From: Flavobacterium cellulosilyticum
GTDB lineage: Bacteria > Bacteroidota > Bacteroidia > Flavobacteriales > Flavobacteriaceae
Assembly: GCF_004349355.1 (NCBI RefSeq)
Contig: NZ_SMFK01000004.1
Coordinates: 220,023 to 284,022, forward strand
Direction of reading: 5' to 3'
Length of the DNA stretch: 64,000 bases
Made by a program: the position numbers and the translations under genes. The notes under the pieces were generated by a model. It made no database searches. It saw nothing but the letters and a program-made list of their open reading frames with translations, and was not told the DNA's origin. How positions within the stretch are numbered: position 1 is the stretch's first letter; every line of letters starts with the position of its first letter. Of this stretch, positions 17,719 through 28,297 are shown in pieces.

Positions 17719-20700
17719 TTATTTTAGTAAAACAAAAGGATGGTTTTCATTGACAATAGTTCCATAAAAAGTTGCGCCACTTACTTTACAGTAGTAATTG
17801 CCATTTTCTGCATTAAATCCTTTTATTTTTCCATCCCAACCTCGCAATACGTCACCAGTTTCTGAATAGATTATGGAACCCCATGTGTCATAAACATCCA
17901 AACGTACATTTTTTAAAGCCTTGGTTACTGGTCTAAAAGTATCATTGAGAGCATCGTTATTTGGAGTAAATGCATTTGGAACTACTAATACATACCCTTT
18001 TCCGATACTAAATGTGATCTTTTGCACATAAATACATCCGAATGGATAGCTAACTGTTTGTGTCACTACATACTCTTTTGGATTGATGAATGTATGAACT
18101 GGGTTGAGTTCAGTTGATGTGGTGCCATCCCCAAAATCCCATATCATGCTGATATAATCTCCTGTAGACGTATTGGTAAACTGTATAGGGTCATTTATGG
18201 AATAAGTACCAAAAGTGGAATAGGCAAATGAACTTGAATCAAACGAAGGTGTTCCAAGATTTTGTAATTTAACATTGAAAGCGACCGTTGATTTGCATCC
18301 CATAGCATCGGTTGCGGATAAAATTGCTGTTCCGTTTTGGCTCGTATTCATAAATTCATTATTCGGACCACTAAAAGTACCACTTGACCAAACCAATTGG
18401 TAGGGTGGAACCCCACCCGAAACTTGCGCCACAAAGGTTTGATGTACATATTTGGTTTCACAATCAAAATCTGTTTTGGTTACAACATTCGTCACAATTG
18501 GTGGCGGTCTATTGATGCTGTATTGCGCTTGTTTGGAACAACCATTGGCATCTTTTACAGTCACCAAATAATTTCCTGCAGGTATGTTATTTAAATCTTC
18601 GGTTGTAGCTCCGTTAGACCATACATAAGTGAACGGTGCAGAACCACCTGAAACGAGAAGATTTATGGCACCGCTATTGGCATTATCACAATCTAAAGCA
18701 TGGGTGAGATTAGCGGAGAGGACTAATAATTGAGGCTCAAGTATAATGAAAGTCCTAGTGATTGTACAAGGTTTTGAATCTATAATTGTGACAGTGTAGG
18801 ATCCAGGTTTCAAATTATTTCTGGTAGTTCCAGCTGTAGAACCATCACTCCAATTTAATTTAATTGGTGCAATACCTCCAATAAAATTCAGGTCAATACT
18901 CCCATTATTTGCGCCAAAACAACTGATGTTTTTTACCACGGGATTGACAGTGAAAATAGGTGCTTCGGGAATGTTTATGTTTAAGGTTTGAACACAGTTT
19001 AAGTTGTCAGTGACTGTAACTAAATAATCTCCAGCCGATAAATTATTTTGAAAAGTTCCTATTGCAAAATTACTCCACGAAATTTGATAAGGAGCCACAC
19101 CTCCAGAAATTGCAATATTGATAGATGCATTATTGTCACCATAACAAGTAATTGGAGTTGTAGTTGCTTTTATACTAATTGCTGTCGATTGAGTTAATGT
19201 AATATTTAATGATTTGAAACAACCCAAATTATCGGTAACAATTAAAGTATAGGATCCTGCAAAAAGATTCGTCAAATTTTGATTGGTACTTGTAAATCCA
19301 TTTGGACCAGTCCATGCATAAGTATAGGGCAATGTTCCACCAGAACTATTTAGAGTTATAGCTCCGGTTGGTTGTCCATAGCAAATAACATCGGTTTTGC
19401 TCGCTAAATTTACTACCAAAATTGGTGGTTCAGCGATGGTAAACGACGCCGTTGCTGGCCCACAATTATTTACGTCAGAAACTTTAACACTATAAACACC
19501 AGGACTTAAATTTGATACATCTTCAGTGGAGGCATAAGGGATTCCGTTTTTTGTCCATGCAAAAGTATAATTTAATGTTCCGCCTGAAATGGAGATTTTA
19601 ATTTTACCGTTGGCAGAATTGTAGCAAGTGATGTCTTTTTTTTCATCGGTGAATATGATAATTTCATTCGGTTCAGAGATGGTATAACTTTTATCAAAAG
19701 GGCAACCTCCAGCATCCGTTATAGTTAGGTTATAATTTCCGGGTATTAAATTAGAAATACCAGATGTAGAGGCGGTAAATCCGTTTGGTCCTGTCCAAGA
19801 AATAATATAGGGAGGTCCTGAATTAAAAGGGATTCCCCCAGTCACATTGGTTTTGATGGATCCATTATTTGCTCCAAAACAACTGCTGTTATTTGAAATT
19901 ACATTTGTAGAAATGGATGGATTTACTGTAACAACTACTGTAAAAATAGTCCCAGAACAAACTCCTGAAAGAGGGGTCACTTTATAAGTCACCGTTGCAG
20001 GATTGGTCGTAGTATTGATCAGTGTTTGGCCAATTGAAGATTGAGGAACCGATTGAGCCGATGCTCCCAAAATTGAATTTGAAGGACTAATTGTAGGATT
20101 CGTCCAAGTATAGCTTGGGCCAGCAGGTACAGTGTCACCATTACTATTGTCAGGAGTAATTGTAAATGAATTTCCACTACATATTGTTGTGTTTTTGTTT
20201 GAAATAACAGGGATTGGATTGATGGTAACAGCTGCAATATTTGATGTTAGAATAGAACAGCCACCTACTGGTAAAGTGATGATACAATAATAATATTCAG
20301 TTCCAATGGCTGTTTTTGGTGGTGCATACGATGCAGTTGATGCGCCAGAAATTGAAGTGCCTCCTGTGGTTGAATTGACATTATTGGAATACCATTGATG
20401 CGATGGTGTTCCAGCACCATTACTATAACTTACCGTTAAAAGTGTTGGTGTAGTACCTAAACACACAGTGCTAGATTGGGGTTGAGTCACTATTTTTGGA
20501 GCCAAATTGATAATCACTTCAGCCGTGGCACTTAGGACACTGCAACCTCTTCCTGTTTGTGAAATCAAACAATAGTAGTAGGTTTTTCCAACTACGGATG
20601 TTGGAGGAGTAAAGCTGTTATTTGTTGCTACAAAAACTGAAGTTCCACCTGTATTTGAGTTTACACTATTTGAATACCATTGATAAGTAAATGTGCCAAT

Positions 20701-23682
20701 TCCTCCGCTCGTAGATACTGTCAAATTAGTTGGAGTTGCACTTTGACATAAGGTTTGAGTAGACAATGGCTGTGTGTCAACTATTGGATCACTAACAACA
20801 ATAATTTCAGCTGGATCACTTGATATTGGACCACAACCATTTCCTGAGAACGAAACGGATACATAATAGTTATAGTTTCCACTTACTATATTTGCGGGTG
20901 GAGTATATCCTGAGTTTGTTGCTCCTGTAATTGCAGTCCCACCAACATTCGACAAGGATGTATTAGAATACCATTGGTAACTAACACTTCCAGTCCCACC
21001 TGAAAACATAATACTTAGTGGAGATAAAATAGTTGCACCAACACATAAACTTTGTGTTGCAGTAGGCTGAGAATTAATTGTAGCGCCACTATTAATAGTT
21101 ATTGTAGCGGTATTTGATTTAATACTTGAACAATCACCGGAAGGCAAAGTAATAATACAATAATAATAGGTAGTACCAACTGTTGCATAAGAAGGGGTGT
21201 AAGTTGTATTTGTTTCATTTGGTATTGCAGTTCCTGTAGTAGTATCGTTTGCAACATTGGAATACCACTGATAAGTTGGGCTTCCAGTTGCTCCACTAAT
21301 TGTAATGGATAAGGGAATTGGATTAGCTCCCTGACAAACTGTACTGGAAGTGGGCTGTGTAATTGTAGGAGCTGCATTGACAGTAAATAATGCAGTCGTT
21401 TTACAATTATTAGAATTGGTATAAGTAATAGTAGTGGTTCCTCCTGAAACACCGCTTACTAATCCTGTTGCGCTAACAGTTGCTATTGACGGATTTGAAG
21501 AGATCCAAGGAAAAGCTGTTGCAGCAGTTATTGAACCAGTTAACTGTGACGAAAAACCAACACAAGAAGACAAATTGCCAGTAATTGTAGGAGTAGAGTT
21601 GATTGTAAAAGATTGATTCGTAGCCATCGTAGTCCCACATTCATTAGTAACGGATAATGAAACTGTATAATTTCCAGCTGCGGAATAGCTAATTGCTCCA
21701 GGAACAGCCGAAGTAGATGAAGATGGAGTGCCTCCTGGAAAACTCCATGCATAGGTCAAAGTGCTAGTAGCGGGAGCACAACTATTCACTATCGCTGTTG
21801 GGTTTATAGTCGTTGGTCCGCAAAAATTGGATAGTGCATTTATTGTTACAGTAGGTGGTTTTTTGACAATTACCGTTTGTGAAGTGGAAAAACTACCACA
21901 AGAATTTGTAGCGGTGAGTTTTATAGTATATGTTCCAGGTTCAGTGAAATTATAAGAGGCATTTGTGGCGGTTTGATTAGGAATTGCCGTAATACTTGAA
22001 CCACATGATGAAGGAACAAAAGTGGTACTCCAGATATAAGTTGGAGGAATACAAGAATTTGTTTCACTTGTTGTATTTGTTGATGTTATCGCTTGCGGGG
22101 AACAACCAGTAGTGTTGTTTAAGGTAAACGTGGGAACAAGAGGAGATTCAATACATATCTGTCGCGTTTTTGAAGAAGTTCCACATCCATTTTGGGAAGT
22201 TAGGGTAATTGTAAAAGTTCCAGAAGTAGTATAAGTATGATTTATATTTTGAGGGGAAGATATTGGAGTTGTTATAAGAGGTGAACCATCCCCGAAATCC
22301 CATGTATAAATAGAGCCTTGAACACAATTTTGACCATATCCTGAAACAGTTGTATTTGTAAATAAAACATTAGAATTAATACAAGCATTAGGTGGTGAAG
22401 TAAAATTTGCAGTTGGTTTAGTCAATATAGAGATGTTCCCTAATGTAAATGGTGTGGTACCACATGCATTGGTTACATCTAATTTTACTTCAAAACTGGG
22501 TGATGGACAACTACTTGTAGAGTAAACATGTGGGATTGGGTAGTTAGTAGAATTAGAGGGGTCTGATAAATTATAATAAGTTGAGCTATTTAATTGGTTT
22601 TGAGTTAAAATTACAGTTGGCGAGCCGTCGCTATAATTTATTTTATAAGTTGTATCTATAGAATTGCTTCCCCAATTGGAAATGGAAAATTGTAGATTTG
22701 TAGTTGGGGCACATAAATTTTGGGTTGAACCAGGACTATTTAATCCTCCTAATGGATTTGAGACATTTTTGATAATATAAGTTTTGGAATTAATACAACC
22801 ATTGTTCCCGACTGCGGTAATAATCATAGAGTATGCACCAATAGTAGCGTAATTATGGGTAATTGGGAATGTTATACTATTTTGTGTATTTCCATCCCCC
22901 CAATTTATTGAATATGATGATACACATGTTGAAGCTGAAGAATTACCAACCTTGACTGAGTAAACAGCATTTGATGATGCATTTGCACAATTGTTAAATG
23001 GATCAAATGGATTATTTATATCACTAAAACTAATATCAGGTTTTTGTATTACTGTGATAATCTTAGTTTTTGAAATTGTGCAACCACCACCTTTTACAGT
23101 TAAAGTTACGTTGAAGTTAGCAGTACCACAACCTAATGAAACAAAAGAATGACTAGGATTTTGTTGTGCTGAGGTTGTGCCATCGCCAAAATCCCAAGCA
23201 TAAGTATAAGAGGCTGTTCCTGATGCAGTAGCAGCAAATTGAATTACAGTTCCTGAACAAGTAGTATTATTAGTAAATGTAAAATCTACATTAGTAGGTG
23301 CATTTACAGTAACCGTTGCAATATCAAGACTAGGTTGTTCAGGATTTGGATTAGCAGAATCATGAACACTAATTAAATTATAATTAAATGTACCAGTATT
23401 AGTAGTATTCACGAGAACTGTAACTGAATTATTACTTCCAGTTGTTTTAACAATTAAATCCGCTCCTCCATTAATGGTATATGTAAAAGTATAAGGAGCC
23501 GTTCCTCCAGATCCTGTAAATGTTATTAGAGGTTGCGAAGCATTTTGGCAAACTGCTGTTGTTCCAGAAATAGTTGCTGATGGTAATGCCAAAATATTGG
23601 CGCTACAAATATCTTTAGCATTTAAAACGCAACTAAAATGTATTACAATAAATATAAATATTAATTTGAAAAGACTTTTCAT
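17719..23682 (-). CDS. giant T9SS type B surface adhesin with PKD and SprB repeats
   Basis: 1987 residues. After a signal peptide come PKD-like domains (YAWDFGDGTTS, YTWDFGDGSP, and a third IWDFGDGTTS near the C-terminus). Next are five or more Ig-like repeats of about 85 residues with the recurring SQPTATQSLCVGA / YQWYSN pattern. Then follow about seven SprB repeats (CFGANNGSI, CYNSANGKI, CYGQPTGAI, CYGDNNASI and so on, each with a GG and a P-G-Y/S turn). The C-terminus (VVPNAFTPNNDALNDTFRP and onward) is the gliding-motility type B sorting domain. It should be exported by the T9SS and work in adhesion or gliding like SprB. A partner porP/sprF gene follows. Confidence 0.93.
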   Translation of the reverse strand: MKSLFKLIFIFIVIHFSCVLNAKDICSANILALPSATISGTTAVCQNASQPLITFTGSGGTAPYTFTYTINGGADLIVKTTGSNNSVTVLVNTTNTGTFNYNLISVHDSANPNPEQPSLDIATVTVNAPTNVDFTFTNNTTCSGTVIQFAATASGTASYTYAWDFGDGTTSAQQNPSHSFVSLGCGTANFNVTLTVKGGGCTISKTKIITVIQKPDISFSDINNPFDPFNNCANASSNAVYSVKVGNSSASTCVSSYSINWGDGNTQNSITFPITHNYATIGAYSMIITAVGNNGCINSKTYIIKNVSNPLGGLNSPGSTQNLCAPTTNLQFSISNWGSNSIDTTYKINYSDGSPTVILTQNQLNSSTYYNLSDPSNSTNYPIPHVYSTSSCPSPSFEVKLDVTNACGTTPFTLGNISILTKPTANFTSPPNACINSNVLFTNTTVSGYGQNCVQGSIYTWDFGDGSPLITTPISSPQNINHTYTTSGTFTITLTSQNGCGTSSKTRQICIESPLVPTFTLNNTTGCSPQAITSTNTTSETNSCIPPTYIWSTTFVPSSCGSSITAIPNQTATNASYNFTEPGTYTIKLTATNSCGSFSTSQTVIVKKPPTVTINALSNFCGPTTINPTAIVNSCAPATSTLTYAWSFPGGTPSSSTSAVPGAISYSAAGNYTVSLSVTNECGTTMATNQSFTINSTPTITGNLSSCVGFSSQLTGSITAATAFPWISSNPSIATVSATGLVSGVSGGTTTITYTNSNNCKTTALFTVNAAPTITQPTSSTVCQGANPIPLSITISGATGSPTYQWYSNVANDTTTGTAIPNETNTTYTPSYATVGTTYYYCIITLPSGDCSSIKSNTATITINSGATINSQPTATQSLCVGATILSPLSIMFSGGTGSVSYQWYSNTSLSNVGGTAITGATNSGYTPPANIVSGNYNYYVSVSFSGNGCGPISSDPAEIIVVSDPIVDTQPLSTQTLCQSATPTNLTVSTSGGIGTFTYQWYSNSVNSNTGGTSVFVATNNSFTPPTSVVGKTYYYCLISQTGRGCSVLSATAEVIINLAPKIVTQPQSSTVCLGTTPTLLTVSYSNGAGTPSHQWYSNNVNSTTGGTSISGASTASYAPPKTAIGTEYYYCIITLPVGGCSILTSNIAAVTINPIPVISNKNTTICSGNSFTITPDNSNGDTVPAGPSYTWTNPTISPSNSILGASAQSVPQSSIGQTLINTTTNPATVTYKVTPLSGVCSGTIFTVVVTVNPSISTNVISNNSSCFGANNGSIKTNVTGGIPFNSGPPYIISWTGPNGFTASTSGISNLIPGNYNLTITDAGGCPFDKSYTISEPNEIIIFTDEKKDITCYNSANGKIKISISGGTLNYTFAWTKNGIPYASTEDVSNLSPGVYSVKVSDVNNCGPATASFTIAEPPILVVNLASKTDVICYGQPTGAITLNSSGGTLPYTYAWTGPNGFTSTNQNLTNLFAGSYTLIVTDNLGCFKSLNITLTQSTAISIKATTTPITCYGDNNASINIAISGGVAPYQISWSNFAIGTFQNNLSAGDYLVTVTDNLNCVQTLNINIPEAPIFTVNPVVKNISCFGANNGSIDLNFIGGIAPIKLNWSDGSTAGTTRNNLKPGSYTVTIIDSKPCTITRTFIILEPQLLVLSANLTHALDCDNANSGAINLLVSGGSAPFTYVWSNGATTEDLNNIPAGNYLVTVKDANGCSKQAQYSINRPPPIVTNVVTKTDFDCETKYVHQTFVAQVSGGVPPYQLVWSSGTFSGPNNEFMNTSQNGTAILSATDAMGCKSTVAFNVKLQNLGTPSFDSSSFAYSTFGTYSINDPIQFTNTSTGDYISMIWDFGDGTTSTELNPVHTFINPKEYVVTQTVSYPFGCIYVQKITFSIGKGYVLVVPNAFTPNNDALNDTFRPVTKALKNVRLDVYDTWGSIIYSETGDVLRGWDGKIKGFNAENGNYYCKVSGATFYGTIVNENHPFVLLK

Positions 23683-23869
23683 AGGCAGTTATGCGATTAT
23701 ATTTATCTAAATAATTAGGAAACGCTCCATCTTGTAATAAAATACCAAACTTACGGTTTATGAAAGTTATTTTAATATGGTTTCCCTTATTTTAAAATAA
23801 ATATTTGGATGATGTTTAAAATTTTAAAATTACTATATTTGGGCTAATTGCAAATTAAATTATATAAAA

Positions 23870-26401
23870 ATGCAAAAAGCTTTTATTCGTTTTTTTTTAC
23901 TATTTCTGATTTCTTATCAAGTTGTGAATGCACAACAACCTCAAAAACCAAATGCAGTCACCATTTATAATCAAATCCTGAAGTTAAATTTTTTAGGATC
24001 AGTACTGTATATTGCTGCACATCCTGACGATGAAAACACCCGTTTAATTTCTTATTTATCTAATGAAACAAAAGCAAGAACTGGTTATTTGTCGATGACA
24101 CGTGGCGATGGTGGGCAAAATTTAATTGGACCACAATTACGAGAATTATTAGGAGTTATTAGAACGCAAGAACTAATTGAAGCCCGAAAAATTGATGGTG
24201 GAGAGCAGTTTTTTACTAGAGCCAATGATTTTGGTTTTTCCAAGAATCCTGAAGAAACATTAGAAATTTGGGATAAAGAAAAAGTGCTTTCGGATATTGT
24301 TTGGACAATTCGAAAATTCCAACCCGATGTCATTATCGACCGATTTGACAACCGTACGTCTGGAAATACCCACGGTCACCACACTGCATCTGCCATGTTA
24401 AGTGTCGAAAGTTTTGATTTAGCCAATAATCCAACTGCTTTTCCAGAACAATTAAAATGGGTTAAGCCTTGGCAACCCAAAAGAGCTTTTTTTAACACTA
24501 CATGGTGGTTTTATGGAAGTAAGGAAAAGTTTGACGCTGCCAATAAAACCAATTTATTTACTTTGGAAACCGGTGTTTATTATTCATCTATCGGGAAATC
24601 AAATCAGGAAATTGCAGCGTTGAGTAGAAGTAGTCACCAATCGCAAGGATTTGGTAGTACTGGAAGTAGAGGTGAGGAAACAGAATATTTAGAATTAATA
24701 AAAGGGCAATCACTTCAGAATAAATCTTCCATTTTTGAAGGAATTGATACGTCATGGAATAAAATTTCTCGGGGAAAAGCTGTCGGTGAATTGCTTACTA
24801 AGATTGCTTCGGAATTTAATTTTAAAAATCCTTCGGCCAGTGTTTCCGATTTAGTAAAGGCTTATTCCATGATTCAAACTTTGGACGAAAATCATTGGAA
24901 ATCTATTAAATTAGCCGAAATTACAAATTGCATATCGGCTTGCTCCGGTTTATTCCTCGAAGCAGTTGCCGAAAATCAAGAAGCTACACCAGGAAGCAGT
25001 GTTAAATTGAAATTGGAAACTATTAATAGAAGTTCAATTCCGATGCAATTGATAAATATCAAGACCTATCCAGAACAAAAAATTACAAATCAAAAGTTAG
25101 ATTTAAAAAATAATATTTCGCAAACAATTACTCTTGATTTACAATTACCTGATTCGATTGAATATACACAACCTTACTGGTTAAAAGAAAAAGGAACGGA
25201 AGGAATGTACACTGTAACGGATCAATTAAACATCGGAATTCCTGATATAATTAGGGAAGTAAAACTTGTTTTTACGATTCAAATTAATGGAAATGAAATT
25301 CCTTTTGAGCGCAATGTAATTTATAAATACAATGACAAAGTTAAAGGAGAAGTATACAATTATCTGGATATAGTTCCAGAAGTAACGATGTGTATTGTAG
25401 ATAAAGTGTCGCTTTTTGCAAATACTAACAAGAAATATATTGCTGTAAAAGTAAAAGCTGGAAAAGATAAGGTGAAAGGAAATTTGCAATTAGAATTACC
25501 GAAAAACTGGCAAGTTGCTCCGCAATTCATTCCTTTTAATTTTGATAAAAAAGGAGACGAACAAAGAGTGTATTTCGAAGTAACTCCTCCAAATAACCAA
25601 GACGAAGTAATAGCCAAAAGCATTGCAACTATTGATAATAAAAAATTTGATAAAGAACAAATTATAATCGATTTTAATCATATAACGAAACAACAAATAT
25701 TGAAGTCGGCGGAATCGAAATTTATTCGAATGGATTTAAAAACAAACGGCGAAAAAATCGCCTATATTATGGGAGCTGGAGATGAGGTTCCAAATAGTTT
25801 AACGCAAATGGGTTATAAAGTCTCCATTCTTAATCCTGAAGATATCTCTCCAGAAAAAATGGCCAATTTTGATGTTGTAATGACTGGAGTTAGAGCCTAT
25901 AATACGTTGCAAACACTAGGAAATAAACAAAATATTCTTTTTGATTTTGTAAAAGGAGGCAAGACAATGCTGGTCCAATACAATACGCCAAATGACTTGG
26001 TAACGGATCAAATAGCGCCCTTTCCTTTAAAAATTTCCCGTGATAGAGTGACCGAAGAAAATGCTGCCGTTCGTTTTTTGGCTCCAAACCATCCAGTTCT
26101 TAATGCACCTAATAAAATTACCTTAAAAGATTTCGAAGGTTGGAAACAAGAACAAGGATTGTATTATCCTAATGAATACGATAAAGCCTTTGTCCCTATT
26201 TTATCTTCAAATGATACAGGAGAATCGCCAAAAAATGGAGCTTTATTAGTCGCTCCATATGGAAAAGGATATTATATTTATACGGGGTTGAGTTTCTTTA
26301 GAGAATTGCCAGAAGGAATTTCCGGAACCTATAAACTGCTATCGAATATGATTTCCTTGAAAAATCCAGTGACTATTCCAGCTGAAAATGTAAAGCCTTA
26401 A
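23870..26401 (+). CDS. secreted PIG-L family deacetylase
   Basis: 843 residues with a signal peptide. The N-terminal PIG-L/LmbE domain shows the zinc motif AHPDDE at 50-55 and HGHH at 168-171. PIG-L enzymes remove N-acetyl groups from GlcNAc-containing substrates. The C-terminal part has an immunoglobulin-like segment and a ThuA/GATase-like end (DVVMTGVRAYNT, then NHPVLNAPNK, and PYGKGYYIYTGLSF). It is the first gene of a likely operon with the two symporter genes. Confidence 0.85.
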   Translation: MQKAFIRFFLLFLISYQVVNAQQPQKPNAVTIYNQILKLNFLGSVLYIAAHPDDENTRLISYLSNETKARTGYLSMTRGDGGQNLIGPQLRELLGVIRTQELIEARKIDGGEQFFTRANDFGFSKNPEETLEIWDKEKVLSDIVWTIRKFQPDVIIDRFDNRTSGNTHGHHTASAMLSVESFDLANNPTAFPEQLKWVKPWQPKRAFFNTTWWFYGSKEKFDAANKTNLFTLETGVYYSSIGKSNQEIAALSRSSHQSQGFGSTGSRGEETEYLELIKGQSLQNKSSIFEGIDTSWNKISRGKAVGELLTKIASEFNFKNPSASVSDLVKAYSMIQTLDENHWKSIKLAEITNCISACSGLFLEAVAENQEATPGSSVKLKLETINRSSIPMQLINIKTYPEQKITNQKLDLKNNISQTITLDLQLPDSIEYTQPYWLKEKGTEGMYTVTDQLNIGIPDIIREVKLVFTIQINGNEIPFERNVIYKYNDKVKGEVYNYLDIVPEVTMCIVDKVSLFANTNKKYIAVKVKAGKDKVKGNLQLELPKNWQVAPQFIPFNFDKKGDEQRVYFEVTPPNNQDEVIAKSIATIDNKKFDKEQIIIDFNHITKQQILKSAESKFIRMDLKTNGEKIAYIMGAGDEVPNSLTQMGYKVSILNPEDISPEKMANFDVVMTGVRAYNTLQTLGNKQNILFDFVKGGKTMLVQYNTPNDLVTDQIAPFPLKISRDRVTEENAAVRFLAPNHPVLNAPNKITLKDFEGWKQEQGLYYPNEYDKAFVPILSSNDTGESPKNGALLVAPYGKGYYIYTGLSFFRELPEGISGTYKLLSNMISLKNPVTIPAENVKP

Positions 26402-26411
26402 AAAAACAATT

Positions 26412-26519
26412 ATGGACAATAAAAAAGTAAAAACTTGGAAGAAAAGCTACACTTGGGTTCTTGTGGCTAATGCAATCTATATTTTGATTTTTTATTTTTT
26501 AATGAAATTATACTCCTAA
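26412..26519 (+). CDS. 35-residue single-helix membrane protein
   Basis: ATG 26412 to stop 26517-26519, 35 residues, with one clear hydrophobic helix (WVLVANAIYILIFYFLMKLY) after a basic N-terminus. It lies 10 bases after the deacetylase stop and 3 bases before the symporter ATG, so it is translated with the symporter. It may be a small accessory subunit of the transporter, like the small partner proteins of some solute/sodium symporters, but I do not recognise the family. Confidence 0.6.
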   Translation: MDNKKVKTWKKSYTWVLVANAIYILIFYFLMKLYS

Positions 26520-26522
26520 AAC

Positions 26523-28235
26523 ATGCAATTATTTGACTGGATCGTACTTATTGTAACCTTACTTTTCATCGTGATTTACGGCGTATGGAAAACAAAAGGC
26601 AGCAAGAACGTAGAAGATTATATTCTAGGTAGCAATGAAACTCCGTGGCATACGGTGGGACTTTCGGTTATGGCAACTCAAGCCAGTGCCATTACTTTTC
26701 TTTCGACTCCAGGTCAAGCATATCATGATGGAATGGGGTTTTTGCAATTCTATTTTGGATTGCCAATTGCCATGGTGGTAATCTGCGTGACTTTTATTCC
26801 GCTCTACCATAAATACAAAGTTTTTACGGCTTATGAATACCTCGAAAAACGGTTCGATTTAAGAACGCGTTCTCTTGCTGCTATTTTATTTTTAGTTCAA
26901 AGAGGGTTAGGAACAGGGTTAACTATTTATGCACCTGCCATAATTTTATCGGCTTTATTGGGTTGGAATCTAACGATAATGAATATTGTAATAGGTGTCC
27001 TGGTTATAATTTATACTTTTTCTGGAGGTACAAAGGCTGTGAACGTTACTCAAAAACAACAAATGTTTGTAATTATGTCAGGAATGATTATTACTTTCTT
27101 TCTCATATTGCATTATTTACCAAACGATATGACTTTTAGTAGTGCTTTGCATATTGCAGGAGCCAATGATAAAATGGACATTGTAAATTTTTCTTTTGAT
27201 CCCGAGGAGAAATATACATTTTGGAGTGGAATTACAGGAGGATTTTTTCTTGCTTTGGCCTATTTTGGAACAGATCAATCCCAAGTAGGTCGCTATTTGT
27301 CTGGGAAATCCGTACGAGAAAGCCAAATGGGCTTGATAATGAACGGACTTCTTAAAGTGCCCATGCAATTCTTTATATTGTTGACAGGTGTTATGGTATT
27401 TGTCTTTTTTCAATTCAATCCAGTTCCTTTAAATTTTAATCCCAACAACAAAACAATTATTGAAAAATCCCAGTATAAAGAGGAATACCATACTTTAGAA
27501 AAAAAGTTAGATGCTCTTTCTGAAGACAAAAAGGTAATTAATTTATTATACATTGATCAATTGAATCAGGATTATGACAACCCTATTCTTCGTAAGGAGT
27601 TAATTGGTTTGTCAAACAAAGAAAAAGATTTAAGGGATCGAGCCAAAGAAATAATTCATAAAGCAGACGAAAACAGTGAAACCAATGACAAAGATTATGT
27701 GTTTTTCCACTTTATTCTGCATTATTTACCCAAAGGATTAATTGGGTTATTACTTGCTGTAATCATTTCTGCAGCCATGTCATCTACTGCTTCAGGTTTG
27801 AATGCACTTGCATCGACTACGGCTATTGATATTTATAAACGAAATCAAAAAGAAGAAAAAACAGAAAGACATTATGTGAATGCTACCAAATTTTTCACTT
27901 TATTTTGGGGTGTAATTGCCATTTTATTTGCCAGTATTGGTACTTTATTCGAAAATTTAATTCAATTAGTTAACATTATTGGTTCTATATTTTACGGAAC
28001 AGTTTTGGGAATATTTCTTGTGGGTTTTTATTTGAAATATGTAAAAGCAAAAGCCGTTTTTTCGAGTGCAGTTATAAGCCAAATCACCATTTTTATTATC
28101 TATTATTTTGCCATATACATCTATCCAAGTGGCGAAGAAAAACTGGGTTATTTGTGGCTTAACTTTATAGGGGCTATGCTAACTATTATTTTGTCATTGA
28201 TGATACAATTTACAGTTTTTCGAAAAAAAGCATAA
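26523..28235 (+). CDS. sodium:solute symporter (SSS family)
   Basis: 570 residues with about 13-14 membrane helices. SSS features are VEDYILGSNETPWHTVGLSVMA at the start, TFLSTPGQAY, and the family's TKAVNVTQKQQ and LAYFGTDQSQVGRYLSGKS loops. An extra hydrophilic loop (about residues 310-390) lies before the last helices. Flavobacterial relatives probably import sugars or sugar acids with Na+. Placement after a PIG-L deacetylase suggests uptake of an amino-sugar product. Confidence 0.88.
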   Translation: MQLFDWIVLIVTLLFIVIYGVWKTKGSKNVEDYILGSNETPWHTVGLSVMATQASAITFLSTPGQAYHDGMGFLQFYFGLPIAMVVICVTFIPLYHKYKVFTAYEYLEKRFDLRTRSLAAILFLVQRGLGTGLTIYAPAIILSALLGWNLTIMNIVIGVLVIIYTFSGGTKAVNVTQKQQMFVIMSGMIITFFLILHYLPNDMTFSSALHIAGANDKMDIVNFSFDPEEKYTFWSGITGGFFLALAYFGTDQSQVGRYLSGKSVRESQMGLIMNGLLKVPMQFFILLTGVMVFVFFQFNPVPLNFNPNNKTIIEKSQYKEEYHTLEKKLDALSEDKKVINLLYIDQLNQDYDNPILRKELIGLSNKEKDLRDRAKEIIHKADENSETNDKDYVFFHFILHYLPKGLIGLLLAVIISAAMSSTASGLNALASTTAIDIYKRNQKEEKTERHYVNATKFFTLFWGVIAILFASIGTLFENLIQLVNIIGSIFYGTVLGIFLVGFYLKYVKAKAVFSSAVISQITIFIIYYFAIYIYPSGEEKLGYLWLNFIGAMLTIILSLMIQFTVFRKKA

Positions 28236-28240
28236 AAAAA

Positions 28241-28269
28241 TCCCGTTCCAATATTATTTTGGAACGGGA
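28241..28269. terminator. bidirectional terminator
   Basis: A 10-bp stem TCCCGTTCCA / TGGAACGGGA with a 9-base loop between the convergent symporter and DUF2911 genes. A-rich flank upstream gives a U-tract for the minus-strand transcript. Confidence 0.75.
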
Positions 28270-28297
28270 GTTTAAATAGTAGTACTTTGTAATAAAA

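Noticed and set aside
18397..23600. Frames in and opposite the adhesin gene
   Set aside because: They are shadows of the low-complexity PKD/SprB repeats, rich in Leu/Gln or Val by frame, with no independent support.
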